Assembly: GCA_958421945.1 (NCBI GenBank)
Contig: CATZMZ010000004.1
Coordinates: 62,001 to 126,000 of the forward strand
Direction of reading: 5' to 3'
Origin: an uncultured Eubacteriales bacterium
GTDB lineage: Bacteria > Bacillota > Clostridia > Christensenellales > Borkfalkiaceae
DNA length: 64,000 nucleotides
Shown here: piece after piece, positions 18,714 through 26,680 of the stretch
Layout: every line of letters begins with the position of its first letter
Numbering within the stretch: position 1 is the stretch's first letter
Position numbers and translations under genes: made by a program
Notes under the pieces: generated by a model
Told to the model about the DNA's origin: nothing
The model's database searches: none
Seen by the model: the letters and a program-made list of their open reading frames with translations, nothing else

Positions 18714-18754
18714 ACGAAAAAAAAGAACTTACCGCAAAATAAAAGGTAAGTTCT
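18714..18754 (-). terminator. Intrinsic terminator of rplS
   Basis: On the minus strand AGAACTTACC and GGTAAGTTCT form a 10-bp stem around an A/T-rich loop, followed by a run of eight T residues. It lies about 35 bases after the rplS stop and separates rplS from comM. Confidence 0.88.
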
Positions 18755-18788
18755 TATTCTTTTGTAAAAACCAAAAAACCCAAGCGAA

Positions 18789-19136
18789 TTATCTTGTGGT
18801 TTCTTTAACCTTGGCAGCCTTGCCCGTTCTCTCTCTGAGATAGTAGAGTTTAGCGCGGCGGACTTTACCTTTTCTGACGACCTGAATGTCAGCGACCTTG
18901 GGTGAATGGACGGGGAAAGTCTTTTCCACGCCTACGCCGAAAGACAAACGTCTTACCGTAAAGGTTTCGGAAATGCCGCCGTTCTTTCTCGCGATAACGA
19001 TACCCTCGAATGCCTGTAATCTTTCTCTGTCGCCTTCGATAACCTTAACCATAACTTTAACGGTATCGCCGACGGAGAATTCGGGAACGGATTTTTTCAG
19101 GTTTTCCTGATTGATTGCGTCGATAATTTTACTCAT
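18789..19136 (-). CDS. rplS: 50S ribosomal protein L19
   Basis: L19 lies at the 30S-50S interface of the ribosome. The 115-residue protein has the signature region VKVIEGDRERLQAFEGIVIARKNGG followed by FTVRRLSFGVGVEKTFPVHSP and the basic C-terminus with AKLYYLRERTGKAAKVKE. Ribosome binding site GGAGG precedes the ATG. In most Firmicutes rplS follows trmD directly; here it sits after yraN with its own promoter and terminator, so it is transcribed as a single gene. Confidence 0.98.
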   Translation of the reverse strand: MSKIIDAINQENLKKSVPEFSVGDTVKVMVKVIEGDRERLQAFEGIVIARKNGGISETFTVRRLSFGVGVEKTFPVHSPKVADIQVVRKGKVRRAKLYYLRERTGKAAKVKETTR

Positions 19137-19211
19137 AACTGCTTTAACCTCCTATAAACTAAGCGTTCATTACCGAAAAAAAACGTAAGCGGAACGCCCG
19201 AAAGCCTATAT

Positions 19212-19240
19212 ACTATACCATATTTAAGCAACGAAAGCAA
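19212..19240 (-). promoter_or_regulatory. SigA-type promoter of rplS
   Basis: On the minus strand TTGCTT (19235-19240), a 17-base spacer and TATAGT (19212-19217) lie about 75 bases before the rplS start. The promoter explains the separation of rplS from the ffh-yraN cluster. Confidence 0.6.
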
Positions 19241-19393
19241 GCGTTTTAACGGGATAATTCGCGTTTTTTCGGTATTTTTTAAATAATTTGTTTTGCACCG
19301 AATTAAGCGTCTGCCACGTTGCGCCGCCGCACGTTTTAACGCGTTCGTTTAACGTTTTTCAAGCGATACCGGCTTGAATAACCGCTGAAAAAA

Positions 19394-19768
19394 CTAACGG
19401 TTTGCTTTAAAAAACGCGTTTTCCAGATGCCGTATTTCGCCCGAATCGAGCGTAATAACGTCAAACCGACAGGGAAAATCGCTTTTGTCCGTTTTAAGCA
19501 GATATTCGGAAGCGACCTTAAAATATCTTTCGCGTTTTTTGGCGTTTACCGCCTCCGCGCCGTTGCCGAAGCTGTCGTCCGTGCGCGTTTTAACCTCCGC
19601 GAACACGATTTCGCCCGACTTTTCGGCTATTAAATCTATTTCGCCCGAATGGGTTTTATAGTTTTTTTCTAAAATTTTGTATCCTTTCTTTTTAAGGAAT
19701 TTTTCGGCTTTTATTTCTCCTGCTCTACCCAGAAGTTTTTTATAAAAGTTTTTCTGTGCAGTCTGCAC
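19394..19768 (-). CDS. yraN: YraN-family endonuclease-like protein
   Basis: A 124-residue protein of the UPF0102/YraN family, which has a Holliday-junction-resolvase-like nuclease fold and no settled role. The pattern GRAGEIKAEKFLKKKGYKIL, GEIDLIAEKSGEIVFAEVKTR shows the conserved Glu, Asp and the E-x-K nuclease motif. It starts with GTG, preceded by GGAG, and overlaps the end of rnhB by 58 bases in another frame, a common arrangement in this gene pair. Confidence 0.92.
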   Translation of the reverse strand: MQTAQKNFYKKLLGRAGEIKAEKFLKKKGYKILEKNYKTHSGEIDLIAEKSGEIVFAEVKTRTDDSFGNGAEAVNAKKRERYFKVASEYLLKTDKSDFPCRFDVITLDSGEIRHLENAFFKANR

Positions 19769-20379
19769 GGCCCTTTCTCCTTAACGGCTTCGATGTGCTT
19801 TTTGCTGCCGTAGCCTTTGTTTTTTTCAAATTCGTAATCGGGATAATCCTCCGCGAATTTTACCATAAGCGCGTCGCGATAAGTTTTTGCAAGAATCGAC
19901 GCGCACCCCACCGTGTAACTTTTTCGGTCACCCTTAACTATGTATTCGGCGTTAAACGGAAGGTTGGTGTCAAGCCCGTCGACGAGCGTAACGTCCGGTT
20001 TAACCGATAAGCCGTTCACCGCGTCCGTCATACACTTTCTGACCGCCTGCAAAATATTTATGCGGTCGATTTCCTCTTGCGAAACCTCGGCGATACAGTA
20101 CGCCACAGCCGTATTTTTAATAATTTCCGCAAGGCTCTCGCGCTTTTTTGCCGAAAGCCTTTTGCTGTCGTCCACGCCGTCGATGAATTCGCCCTTGGGC
20201 ATAATAACCGCCGCGCAAACCACAGGTCCTGCCAACGGACCTCTGCCAACCTCGTCCACACCGGCGACGTAACCGAAGCCTTTTTCGTAATATTTTTTTT
20301 CGTATTCGGTATTGTCGAATTCTTCTTTATCCGCAGTTTTCACCGTTCTTTTCCTTCGTTTTAACCTTTTTTCGCGCAT
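19711..20379 (-). CDS. rnhB: Ribonuclease HII
   Basis: RNase HII removes single ribonucleotides and RNA primers from DNA-RNA duplexes. The 222-residue protein has GVDEVGRGPLAGPVV with the catalytic Asp-Glu pair, VDGLD-like VTLVDGLD and ILAKTYRDALM with the remaining acidic residues. A basic, poorly conserved extension of about 35 residues precedes the core. The ATG at 20379 has no clear ribosome binding site, so the start is less certain than the function. It follows rbgA by about 44 bases. Confidence 0.95.
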   Translation of the reverse strand: MREKRLKRRKRTVKTADKEEFDNTEYEKKYYEKGFGYVAGVDEVGRGPLAGPVVCAAVIMPKGEFIDGVDDSKRLSAKKRESLAEIIKNTAVAYCIAEVSQEEIDRINILQAVRKCMTDAVNGLSVKPDVTLVDGLDTNLPFNAEYIVKGDRKSYTVGCASILAKTYRDALMVKFAEDYPDYEFEKNKGYGSKKHIEAVKEKGPCRLHRKTFIKNFWVEQEK

Positions 20380-20423
20380 TAAACCGCAATTATTTAAAAT
20401 CTACGGTTTTTTTATACTATGCG

Positions 20424-21257
20424 TTAATCGAGCTTGATTTTGCCCAGACGCCCTTTCCTGAAATCGTCGATAACGGCTTTACCGCATCGCTCGTAGTCGT
20501 ATTCGCCGCCGCGAAGCAAGAACCCGCGCCGAACGCAAATCGCGTCCATAATTTCCAACTCTGACGCGTCCGCGCTTTCGAGAGCGTATTTTTCGACAAT
20601 GGCTTGCGGGTGCGAAATTTTCATTTCCTTAATAAACTCGTAAGCAAGTTCTGCGGCGTCGATATTCGCGTCGTTCATACTGCCTATGTACGCAAGGTGT
20701 TTTGCAAGCGTCTGGTCGTCGAACGACGGCGGCATTGTTCCGGGGGTATCGAGCAGTTCGAGGTCTTTAATCCTCACCCACTGCTTGCCGCGCGTAACGC
20801 CCGCTTTATTGCCCGTAAGCGTCTTTTTGCCGCCGCAAAGCGCGTTGATAATCGTCGATTTACCCGTATTCGGAATACCTACGACCATAACCCGAAGAGG
20901 TCTTGCAATGCCTTTTGCGCGGTAACGCTCGATTTTTTCCTGCAATAAATTAAAAATCCCGTTATAAAGCGCGTCCACGGCGCGTTTGTCCATTGCGCAA
21001 ACGGAAACGGCGGTTTTGCCGCTTTCCCTTAACTCCTTAAGCGTTGCGCGAACGTCGCTTTCCTCGACCAAATCGGACTTGTTAAGCACGTACAGAATTT
21101 TTTTATCGCGGAAAAGCCCGTCAAGCTTGCGATTCACGGAAGCCTTTGCGGCGCGCGCGTCGAGAATCATAATCGCGCCGTCCACCGCTTTAAGATTTTC
21201 TTCCATCATACGCATAGCGGCGGTCATATGCCCGGGAAACCATTGTAAATGCTGCAT
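20424..21257 (-). CDS. rbgA: Ribosome biogenesis GTPase RbgA (YlqF)
   Basis: RbgA is a GTPase needed late in 50S subunit assembly. The 277-residue protein has circularly permuted G motifs: G4 (LNKSDLVEE) comes before G1 (GIPNTGKSTIINAL) and G3 (LLDTPGTM). It begins HLQWFPGHMTAAMR, the family hallmark, and ends with the helical RNA-binding C-terminus. The ATG overlaps the trmD stop by one base (TAATG), so the two are translated together. Confidence 0.97.
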   Translation of the reverse strand: MQHLQWFPGHMTAAMRMMEENLKAVDGAIMILDARAAKASVNRKLDGLFRDKKILYVLNKSDLVEESDVRATLKELRESGKTAVSVCAMDKRAVDALYNGIFNLLQEKIERYRAKGIARPLRVMVVGIPNTGKSTIINALCGGKKTLTGNKAGVTRGKQWVRIKDLELLDTPGTMPPSFDDQTLAKHLAYIGSMNDANIDAAELAYEFIKEMKISHPQAIVEKYALESADASELEIMDAICVRRGFLLRGGEYDYERCGKAVIDDFRKGRLGKIKLD

Positions 21258-21931
21258 TATTTATCCTCTTTTAACAAATCGGGACGGCGGAGCGCGGTCA
21301 GTTTGCGCGCTTCGTTTTCGCGCCACAGGTCAACCTCTTTATGATTGCCCGATAACAGCACGTCGGGAACTTTAAGCCCCATAAATTCCTGCGGTTTGGT
21401 GTACTGCGGATATTCGAGCATGCCGCCCGTAAAGCTTTCGGACAGGAGCGATTCGCGGTTAATAACGCCGTCCACGTAACGACTTACTGCGTCCACGACC
21501 GCCATTGCGGGAATTTCGCCGCCCGTAAGCACGAAATCGCCCACGGACAATTCTTCGTCGATGAACAAATCGAGAACGCGTTGATCCACCCCCTCGTAAT
21601 GCCCGCAAAGCAACAAAATTCTGTCGAGCGCGGCGTATTCGGTAACGATTTTCTGATTAAAAGTTCTGCCCTTGGGCGAAAGGTAAACGCGCCTTGCGCA
21701 ATGCTCCGGGTCGAGTGCGGAAATAGCGGAAGCGATGGGTTGCGCCATCATAACCATACCCGCGCCGCCGCCGAATGGCGTATCGTCGCACTTTTTGTGT
21801 TTATCTAGCGAATAATCGCGGATATCGGTTACGACGATTTCCAGCCTGCCGTTTTTTTGCGCTCTGCCGAGAATGCTCATAGACAGCGGCGCGAACATTT
21901 CGGGGAAAAGGGTTAAAATATCAATCCTCAC
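21257..21931 (-). CDS. trmD: tRNA (guanine-N1-)-methyltransferase
   Basis: TrmD methylates G37 of tRNAs and prevents +1 frameshifting. The 224-residue product has the knotted SPOUT core with PFGGGAGMVMM, LLCGHYEGVDQRV and VLTGGEIPAM, and SFTGGMLEYPQYTKP in the C-terminal domain. The start is GTG, overlapping the rimM 3' end by 11 bases. Placement between rimM and rbgA is standard except that rplS is missing from the following position. Confidence 0.97.
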   Translation of the reverse strand: MRIDILTLFPEMFAPLSMSILGRAQKNGRLEIVVTDIRDYSLDKHKKCDDTPFGGGAGMVMMAQPIASAISALDPEHCARRVYLSPKGRTFNQKIVTEYAALDRILLLCGHYEGVDQRVLDLFIDEELSVGDFVLTGGEIPAMAVVDAVSRYVDGVINRESLLSESFTGGMLEYPQYTKPQEFMGLKVPDVLLSGNHKEVDLWRENEARKLTALRRPDLLKEDK

Positions 21932-22427
21932 GACAAATCACCTCGCCGATATTGTCTTTAACGAGCATAACGCCTTTTTCCGTATCGACGGAAGAAAGCA
22001 CCCTTTTAAGGAAAGGAAACGCGGCTTTTTTGCCGTTCGGGGTTACAATCCAGATAACGTCCGTTTTGCCCTCGGTTATTTCGGAAATAACGCCAAGTTC
22101 CTCGCCCGATTCGGTAACGACCTTAACGCCGATTAAATCCGCGATAAAATAAGAACCCTCCTCGGGAACGATAGCGTCTGCGCGGTCCACGTATAAAAAT
22201 TTGCCGCGGAAAGCCTCTGCGGCAGTTCTGTCCGAAACGCCCGAAAGCGTAACGAAAACCTCGTTCGCACCTATTCTGACGTTAAGAATTTTATGCGGAA
22301 CGCCGTCTATGATTGCTTGTTTTAAGCTTTTGAATCTCGAAGGGTCGTCTGTAAGCGGAACGACTTTAATTTCGCCGCGCACACCCTGCGGCTTGACCGC
22401 AATACCCACTTTTAAGGTCTTTTCCAT
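21921..22427 (-). CDS. rimM: 16S rRNA processing protein RimM
   Basis: RimM binds S19 and helps maturation of the 30S head. The 168-residue product has the N-terminal beta-barrel (KVGIAVKPQGVRGEIKVVPLTDDP) and the C-terminal PRC-barrel (FIADLIGVKVV, GKKAAFPFLKRVLSSV). Length is normal. No obvious Shine-Dalgarno precedes the ATG; the gene is 44 bases after khpA and is probably translated from the shared ffh-region message. Confidence 0.95.
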   Translation of the reverse strand: MEKTLKVGIAVKPQGVRGEIKVVPLTDDPSRFKSLKQAIIDGVPHKILNVRIGANEVFVTLSGVSDRTAAEAFRGKFLYVDRADAIVPEEGSYFIADLIGVKVVTESGEELGVISEITEGKTDVIWIVTPNGKKAAFPFLKRVLSSVDTEKGVMLVKDNIGEVICRED

Positions 22428-22471
22428 TAAAAATACCGATTAAATAACGATTAAATACCGAAAACGGGGAA

Positions 22472-22714
22472 TTAATTTTCCCCGCGTTCCTTAATTTCGA
22501 TATTATATTTTTTGTTTTCTTTGGCTGAACCTGCACGAACGAGCGCGCGGAGAGCCTTTGCGATTTTACCCTGACGCCCTATAACCTTACCCATATCGCC
22601 GGGGTCGAGCGTAACGACGACCGTTACCGTCCTGCCGTCCTCTTTAACGTCGTAAACGACGTTTTCGTGATGTTCGGAGAATGTGCCGACGACGAATTTA
22701 ATAAGTTCTATCAC
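22472..22714 (-). CDS. khpA: KhpA, KH-domain RNA-binding protein
   Basis: A small 80-residue single KH-domain protein. It carries the GXXG loop in GKVIGRQGKIAKALRALV, which binds RNA. In Gram-positive bacteria KhpA pairs with KhpB (EloR/Jag) and affects cell elongation and small-RNA biology. It starts with GTG and lies 21 bases after rpsP, its usual neighbour. Confidence 0.95.
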   Translation of the reverse strand: MIELIKFVVGTFSEHHENVVYDVKEDGRTVTVVVTLDPGDMGKVIGRQGKIAKALRALVRAGSAKENKKYNIEIKERGEN

Positions 22715-22735
22715 CTGTCATCACCCGTGCCTTTA

Positions 22736-23032
22736 TTATTTGGATTTCTTTCTTACTTTCGTTTTTGCAGGGGAAAGCTTGGTGGGTTTGGGTAAAATCC
22801 CCTGATTGATAAGAATGTTTTTCACGGTAGCGGTGGGCTGAACGCCTTTCGCGAGCCAGTCTTTCGCTTTGTCCGCGTCGATAACGATTTCAGCGGGAAC
22901 GGTGGTGGGGTTGTAATGACCGACCTTGTCGATATACGCGCCGTCGCGAGCGTTTCTGCTGTCCGTGATAACGATACGATAGAAAGGTGATTTCTTGTCG
23001 CCTAATCTTGTTAATCTCATTTTTACTGCCAT
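22736..23032 (-). CDS. rpsP: 30S ribosomal protein S16
   Basis: S16 is an assembly protein of the 30S body. The 98-residue product has the typical start VKMRLTRLGDKKSPFYRIVI and the VGHYNPTTVP segment. AAGGAG precedes the ATG, and a small palindrome (TTAGCCG-AAC-GGCTAA) lies just upstream of that site. Ends in a lysine-rich tail. It follows ffh by about 150 bases with no visible terminator between. Confidence 0.98.
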   Translation of the reverse strand: MAVKMRLTRLGDKKSPFYRIVITDSRNARDGAYIDKVGHYNPTTVPAEIVIDADKAKDWLAKGVQPTATVKNILINQGILPKPTKLSPAKTKVRKKSK

Positions 23033-23185
23033 AATATTTATCTCCTTTAAGCCGTTCGGCTAATAAATTTTTTATTTTTCTTGTGTAAAGTAACGCCGCG
23101 CTCCGCGGGTTTTATTGCTATTTTCACGCCCATGTACGGCGTTGCGGACGCCTTTGGCGAACCGACTTGCCGTCCCGAACGGAAA

Positions 23186-24502
23186 TTAAAAACGGAACAT
23201 TTTGTTGTTCTTCATTTGTTTCATCATTTGTTTGGTCTGTTCGAACTGCCGAAGCACTCTGTTTACTTCCTGCACGGACGTGCCGCTTCCGTTTGCGATG
23301 CGCTGCTTTCTCGACGAGTTGATGACGGACGGATTTTCGCGTTCCTTAACGGTCATAGATTGAATAACCGCTTTCATGGAAAGCATTTTCTTTTCGTCCA
23401 CGTCCTCCTCTTTTATTTTGAACTTACCGCCCATACCGCCGGGGAGCATTGACAGCACGTCTTTAAGCCCGCCCATTTTTTTCATCGCTTCGAACTGCGT
23501 AAGATAATCGGAAAGAGTAAAGGAATTTTCCCTGAATTTCTTTTCCATTTTCTTGGCTTCTTCTTCGGTAACGGCGTCCTGAGCCTTTTCAATCAGCGTA
23601 AGAACGTCACCCATACCGAGAATTCTGTTCGCCATTCTGTCGGGATAAAAGGGTTCTAAATCGCCGAGCTTTTCGCCGACCGAGCAAAACTTGATCGGCT
23701 TGCCCGTAACGGCTTTCATGGAAAGGGTTGCGCCGCCGCGCGTATCGCCATCCAGCTTTGTTAAAACGAGACCCGTAACTTCAAGCCGTTTATTGAACGT
23801 ATCGGCGACCTCGACGGCTACCTGACCCGTCATCGAATCCACGACGAGCAAAATTTCGGCAGGATTGACTTCCGCCTTGATTTTTTCCAGCTCGCGCATC
23901 AGTTCTTCGTCTATCTGCAACCTTCCCGCGGTATCAATGATAACCGTGTCAAAACCGAACGATTTGGCGTGTGCGACGCCCTCCTTCGCGATTTTAACGG
24001 GGTTGCCCTGACCTTTTTCAAACACCTCGCAGCCGGCGTTTTTGCCGACGATTTTAAGCTGAGCTATCGCCGCGGGACGGTAAACGTCGCACGCGACGAG
24101 GAGTGGTTTTTTGCCCTGTTTTTTAAGGAACGCGCCGAGCTTCCCCACAAGCGTGGTTTTACCCGCGCCCTGAAGTCCCGCCATCATAATAACGGTTGGC
24201 GGATTGTCCGAAACGGCGAGTTTGCCGTTAGACGAACCCATAAGCGCAATCAGCTCTTCGTTTACTATTTTAACGACCTGTTGAGTCGGGGTTAAGCTTT
24301 TTAAGATTTCCTCGCCGACAGCCCTTTCGGAAACGCGCGCGACGAAATCTTTAACGACGGAAACGTTCACGTCCGCCTCTAAAAGCGCGATACGCACCTC
24401 ACGCATCGCGGTTTTAATTTCCAGCTCGGTAAGTCTGCCGCGTTTAGTAAGCTTGGAAAAGATATGATTAAGTTTTTCGGATAAGCCTGAAAATAAAGCC
24501 AT
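23186..24502 (-). CDS. ffh: Signal recognition particle GTPase Ffh
   Basis: Ffh binds the SRP RNA and signal sequences and docks with FtsY to target membrane proteins. The 438-residue protein shows the N domain, the G domain with Walker A (GLQGAGKTTLVGKL), DVYRPAAIAQL, DTAGRLQID and TKLDGDTRGG, and a methionine-rich M domain that ends MKQMKNNKMFRF. The ATG overlaps the ylxM stop by one base. FtsY, often just upstream, is not here; guaB lies divergently instead. Confidence 0.98.
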   Translation of the reverse strand: MALFSGLSEKLNHIFSKLTKRGRLTELEIKTAMREVRIALLEADVNVSVVKDFVARVSERAVGEEILKSLTPTQQVVKIVNEELIALMGSSNGKLAVSDNPPTVIMMAGLQGAGKTTLVGKLGAFLKKQGKKPLLVACDVYRPAAIAQLKIVGKNAGCEVFEKGQGNPVKIAKEGVAHAKSFGFDTVIIDTAGRLQIDEELMRELEKIKAEVNPAEILLVVDSMTGQVAVEVADTFNKRLEVTGLVLTKLDGDTRGGATLSMKAVTGKPIKFCSVGEKLGDLEPFYPDRMANRILGMGDVLTLIEKAQDAVTEEEAKKMEKKFRENSFTLSDYLTQFEAMKKMGGLKDVLSMLPGGMGGKFKIKEEDVDEKKMLSMKAVIQSMTVKERENPSVINSSRKQRIANGSGTSVQEVNRVLRQFEQTKQMMKQMKNNKMFRF

Positions 24503-24801
24503 TATTCACCTATCGCGGAAAGAATTTCCTCGGCGAGTTTTTTATCCGCCGCGCCGTTTGCAAGTGCTTTAAGCCTGGCGAATTTCGCCCTTAATTTTAA
24601 CGCGTTTTCATATTCCGACAGCTTGGTTTTAACCGTTTTTATCGTTTCGTAAACGCTTTGCCTGCCCGTCCCCGAAGACTCCGCAATTTCGGCAAGGGAT
24701 AAGTCGAGACAGTAATGCGCGTAAAACGCGTTGCGCTGATTTTCCGTAAGCAGCCCCTCGTAAATCTCGAAAAGCTCCGTAAAATAAAAATCTTCTTCCA
24801 T
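24502..24801 (-). CDS. ylxM: YlxM-family helix-turn-helix protein
   Basis: YlxM (UPF0122) proteins stimulate or modulate the SRP pathway and have a sigma-factor region 4-like helix-turn-helix. The 99-residue product shows LTENQRNAFYAHYCLDLSLAEIAESSGTGRQSVYETIKTVKTKL, spanning the recognition helix, and then a charged helical tail. I prefer ATG 24801; a GTG at 24813 is possible, and neither has a strong ribosome binding site. It is the first gene of the ylxM-ffh-rpsP message. Because it has a DNA-binding fold, it is a candidate for binding the palindrome in its own promoter; that is only a proposal. Confidence 0.9.
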   Translation of the reverse strand: MEEDFYFTELFEIYEGLLTENQRNAFYAHYCLDLSLAEIAESSGTGRQSVYETIKTVKTKLSEYENALKLRAKFARLKALANGAADKKLAEEILSAIGE

Positions 24802-24857
24802 AATAACCCGCACGCCCGTCGCAAATTCAAGTCGGATTATGCGATTAGCTTAGGTAG

Positions 24858-24883
24858 ACTGTAAAGTAAAAACACTTTACAGT
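24858..24883. promoter_or_regulatory. Palindrome at the ylxM-ffh transcription start (putative operator)
   Basis: ACTGTAAAGT and ACTTTACAGT form a perfect 10-bp inverted repeat around six bases. It lies just downstream of the -10 element of a consensus promoter, covering the predicted transcription start. Position and symmetry suggest a repressor site or a 5' hairpin in the mRNA. The binding protein is unknown. Confidence 0.55.
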
Positions 24884-24887
24884 GTTA

Positions 24888-24916
24888 ATTATATACTTAT
24901 CGCCGTCGGCTGTCAA
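24888..24916 (-). promoter_or_regulatory. Consensus SigA promoter of ylxM-ffh
   Basis: On the minus strand a perfect TTGACA (24911-24916) and a perfect TATAAT (24888-24893) are 17 bases apart. It drives the large ylxM-ffh-rpsP-khpA-rimM-trmD-rbgA-rnhB-yraN cluster. Confidence 0.88.
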
Positions 24917-24988
24917 GCGTTTTAAGGTTGAAATTTACGGTTTTTTCGATAATTTCCCGCTAAACCGAGCCGTGTTTTATGCAAAAGC

Positions 24989-25017
24989 TTGACACTGCAC
25001 CTTAATTTTGATAAAAT
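24989..25017 (+). promoter_or_regulatory. SigA promoter of guaB
   Basis: TTGACA (24989-24994), a 17-base spacer and TAAAAT (25012-25017) lie about 40 bases before the guaB start. The 24802-25056 gap is otherwise filled by the divergent ylxM promoter and its palindrome. Confidence 0.83.
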
Positions 25018-25056
25018 AATAAAAATTTAAAATAATTTAATAACAGGAGCGCAGAA

Positions 25057-26565
25057 ATGGCAAAAATCGTAAACGAACCGTCAAGAACCTTTAACGAATA
25101 CCTGCTTATCCCGGGGTATTCCTCCGCCGAATGTATCCCCGCTAACGTCAGCTTAAAAACGCCGCTCGTTAAATTCCGTCGCGGCGAAAAGCCCGCCATA
25201 ACTCTCAACACGCCGCTTACGTCCGCGATTATGCAATCGGTATCGGGCGATAAGCTCGCGGTGGCTTTGGCAAAGGAAGGCGGTCTGTCCTTTATTTACG
25301 GCTCGCAGTCTATCGAAAGTCAGGCGGCGATGGTCGCAAAGGTTAAAGATTTCAAGGCGGGATTCGTCGAAAGCGATTCTAACCTTTCCCCCGACGCCAC
25401 GCTTAAAGACGTGCTTGAACTTAAAGAAAAAACGGGGCATTCCACCGTTGCGATTACGAGCGACGGAACGGCGCAAGGCACGCTTTTGGGTATCGTTACC
25501 GGCAGAGATTACAGGGTGTCGAGAATGTCGCCCGATATGAAAGTTAAAGATTTTATGACGCCGTTTGCGAACATTATTCACGCAAAGGTCGGCACTACGC
25601 TTAAAGAAGCCAACGACATAATCTGGGAGCATAAACTTAACTCTTTGCCAATTTTAGACGAGCAAAACAGACTTAAATATTTCGTTTTCAGAAAGGATTA
25701 CGAACAGCACAAGGAAAACCCGAACGAAGTGCTTGACGCCGATAAACGCTACATGGTGGGCGCGGGCATCAACACGCGCGACTACGAAGAACGCGTACCC
25801 GCTCTCGTTGCGGCAGGCGCGGACGCACTTTGCATCGATTCTTCAGAGGGGTATTCGGAATGGCAAAAACGCACGATAAGCTGGATACGCGCAAAGTACG
25901 GCGACAAAGTTAAAGTGGGAGCGGGCAACGTTGTCAGCGGCGAGGGTTTCAGGTTTCTCGCGGAGTGCGGCGCGGATTTCGTTAAAGTGGGTATCGGCGG
26001 CGGCTCTATTTGCATAACGCGCGAAACGAAAGGTATCGGCAGAGGTCAGGCAACCGCTTTAATAGAGGTTTGCGCGGAACGCGACAAGTTTTTCAAAGAA
26101 ACGGGCGTGTACGTTCCCGTTTGTTCGGACGGCGGAATCGTTCACGATTACCACATGACGCTTGCGCTGGCGATGGGCGCGGACTTTTTAATGCTCGGCA
26201 GATACTTTGCAAGGTTCGAGGAAAGCCCGACTGAAAAATTCGTTATCAACGGCAACGTGGTTAAAGAATACTGGGGCGAAGGTTCTAACCGCGCGCGCAA
26301 CTGGCAAAGGTACGACCTCGGCGGCGATAAAAAGCTGTCCTTCGAAGAAGGCGTGGACTCTTACGTTCCATACGCCGGCACGCTTAAAGATAACGTGATG
26401 AGGACGCTTAACAAAATCAAGTCCACGATGTGCAACTGCGGCGCGTTGACTATCCCCGAATTGCAGGAAAAAGCAGTCTTTACCGTCGTTTCCGCAACGA
26501 GCATCGTTGAGGGCGGCGCGCACGACGTCATCAGGAAAGATTCGGTTAAAATCACGAGATTATAA
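25057..26565 (+). CDS. guaB: IMP dehydrogenase
   Basis: GuaB oxidises IMP to XMP with NAD+, the first committed step of guanine nucleotide synthesis. The 502-residue protein has the barrel start LTSAIMQSVSGDKLAVALA, a CBS-domain insertion at about residues 95-220 with VTGRDYRVSRM and LPILDEQNRL, the DALCIDSSEGYSEWQK segment, and the active-site loop GIGGGSICITRE with the catalytic cysteine. The flap region GSNRARNWQRY follows. Slightly longer than the Bacillus type; the ITRETKGIGRGQA loop resembles the subgroup that includes protozoan enzymes. AGGAG precedes the ATG and a strong terminator follows, so it is transcribed alone. Confidence 0.97.
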   Translation: MAKIVNEPSRTFNEYLLIPGYSSAECIPANVSLKTPLVKFRRGEKPAITLNTPLTSAIMQSVSGDKLAVALAKEGGLSFIYGSQSIESQAAMVAKVKDFKAGFVESDSNLSPDATLKDVLELKEKTGHSTVAITSDGTAQGTLLGIVTGRDYRVSRMSPDMKVKDFMTPFANIIHAKVGTTLKEANDIIWEHKLNSLPILDEQNRLKYFVFRKDYEQHKENPNEVLDADKRYMVGAGINTRDYEERVPALVAAGADALCIDSSEGYSEWQKRTISWIRAKYGDKVKVGAGNVVSGEGFRFLAECGADFVKVGIGGGSICITRETKGIGRGQATALIEVCAERDKFFKETGVYVPVCSDGGIVHDYHMTLALAMGADFLMLGRYFARFEESPTEKFVINGNVVKEYWGEGSNRARNWQRYDLGGDKKLSFEEGVDSYVPYAGTLKDNVMRTLNKIKSTMCNCGALTIPELQEKAVFTVVSATSIVEGGAHDVIRKDSVKITRL

Positions 26566-26615
26566 AACCCGATTATTCGTTTTCAAAATAAATACGCGAT
26601 TAAATCCTATTATAT

Positions 26616-26657
26616 GCAAGCGACCGCGGGCAAATGCCCGCGGTCGCTTGCGTTTTA
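26616..26657 (+). terminator. Intrinsic terminator of guaB
   Basis: GCAAGCGACCGCGGGC and its exact complement form a 16-bp stem with loop AAAT (26616-26651), followed by GTTTTAT. The T-run is short, but the stem is very stable and lies 50 bases after the guaB stop, between convergent genes. Confidence 0.85.
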
Positions 26658-26680
26658 TAATCGTTTCGTCGTTTTCGTTT

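Noticed and set aside
18479..18742. Plus-strand frame in the comM-rplS gap
   Set aside because: Arg-rich, no start signal, and it runs through the rplS terminator. No small gene was found in this gap.
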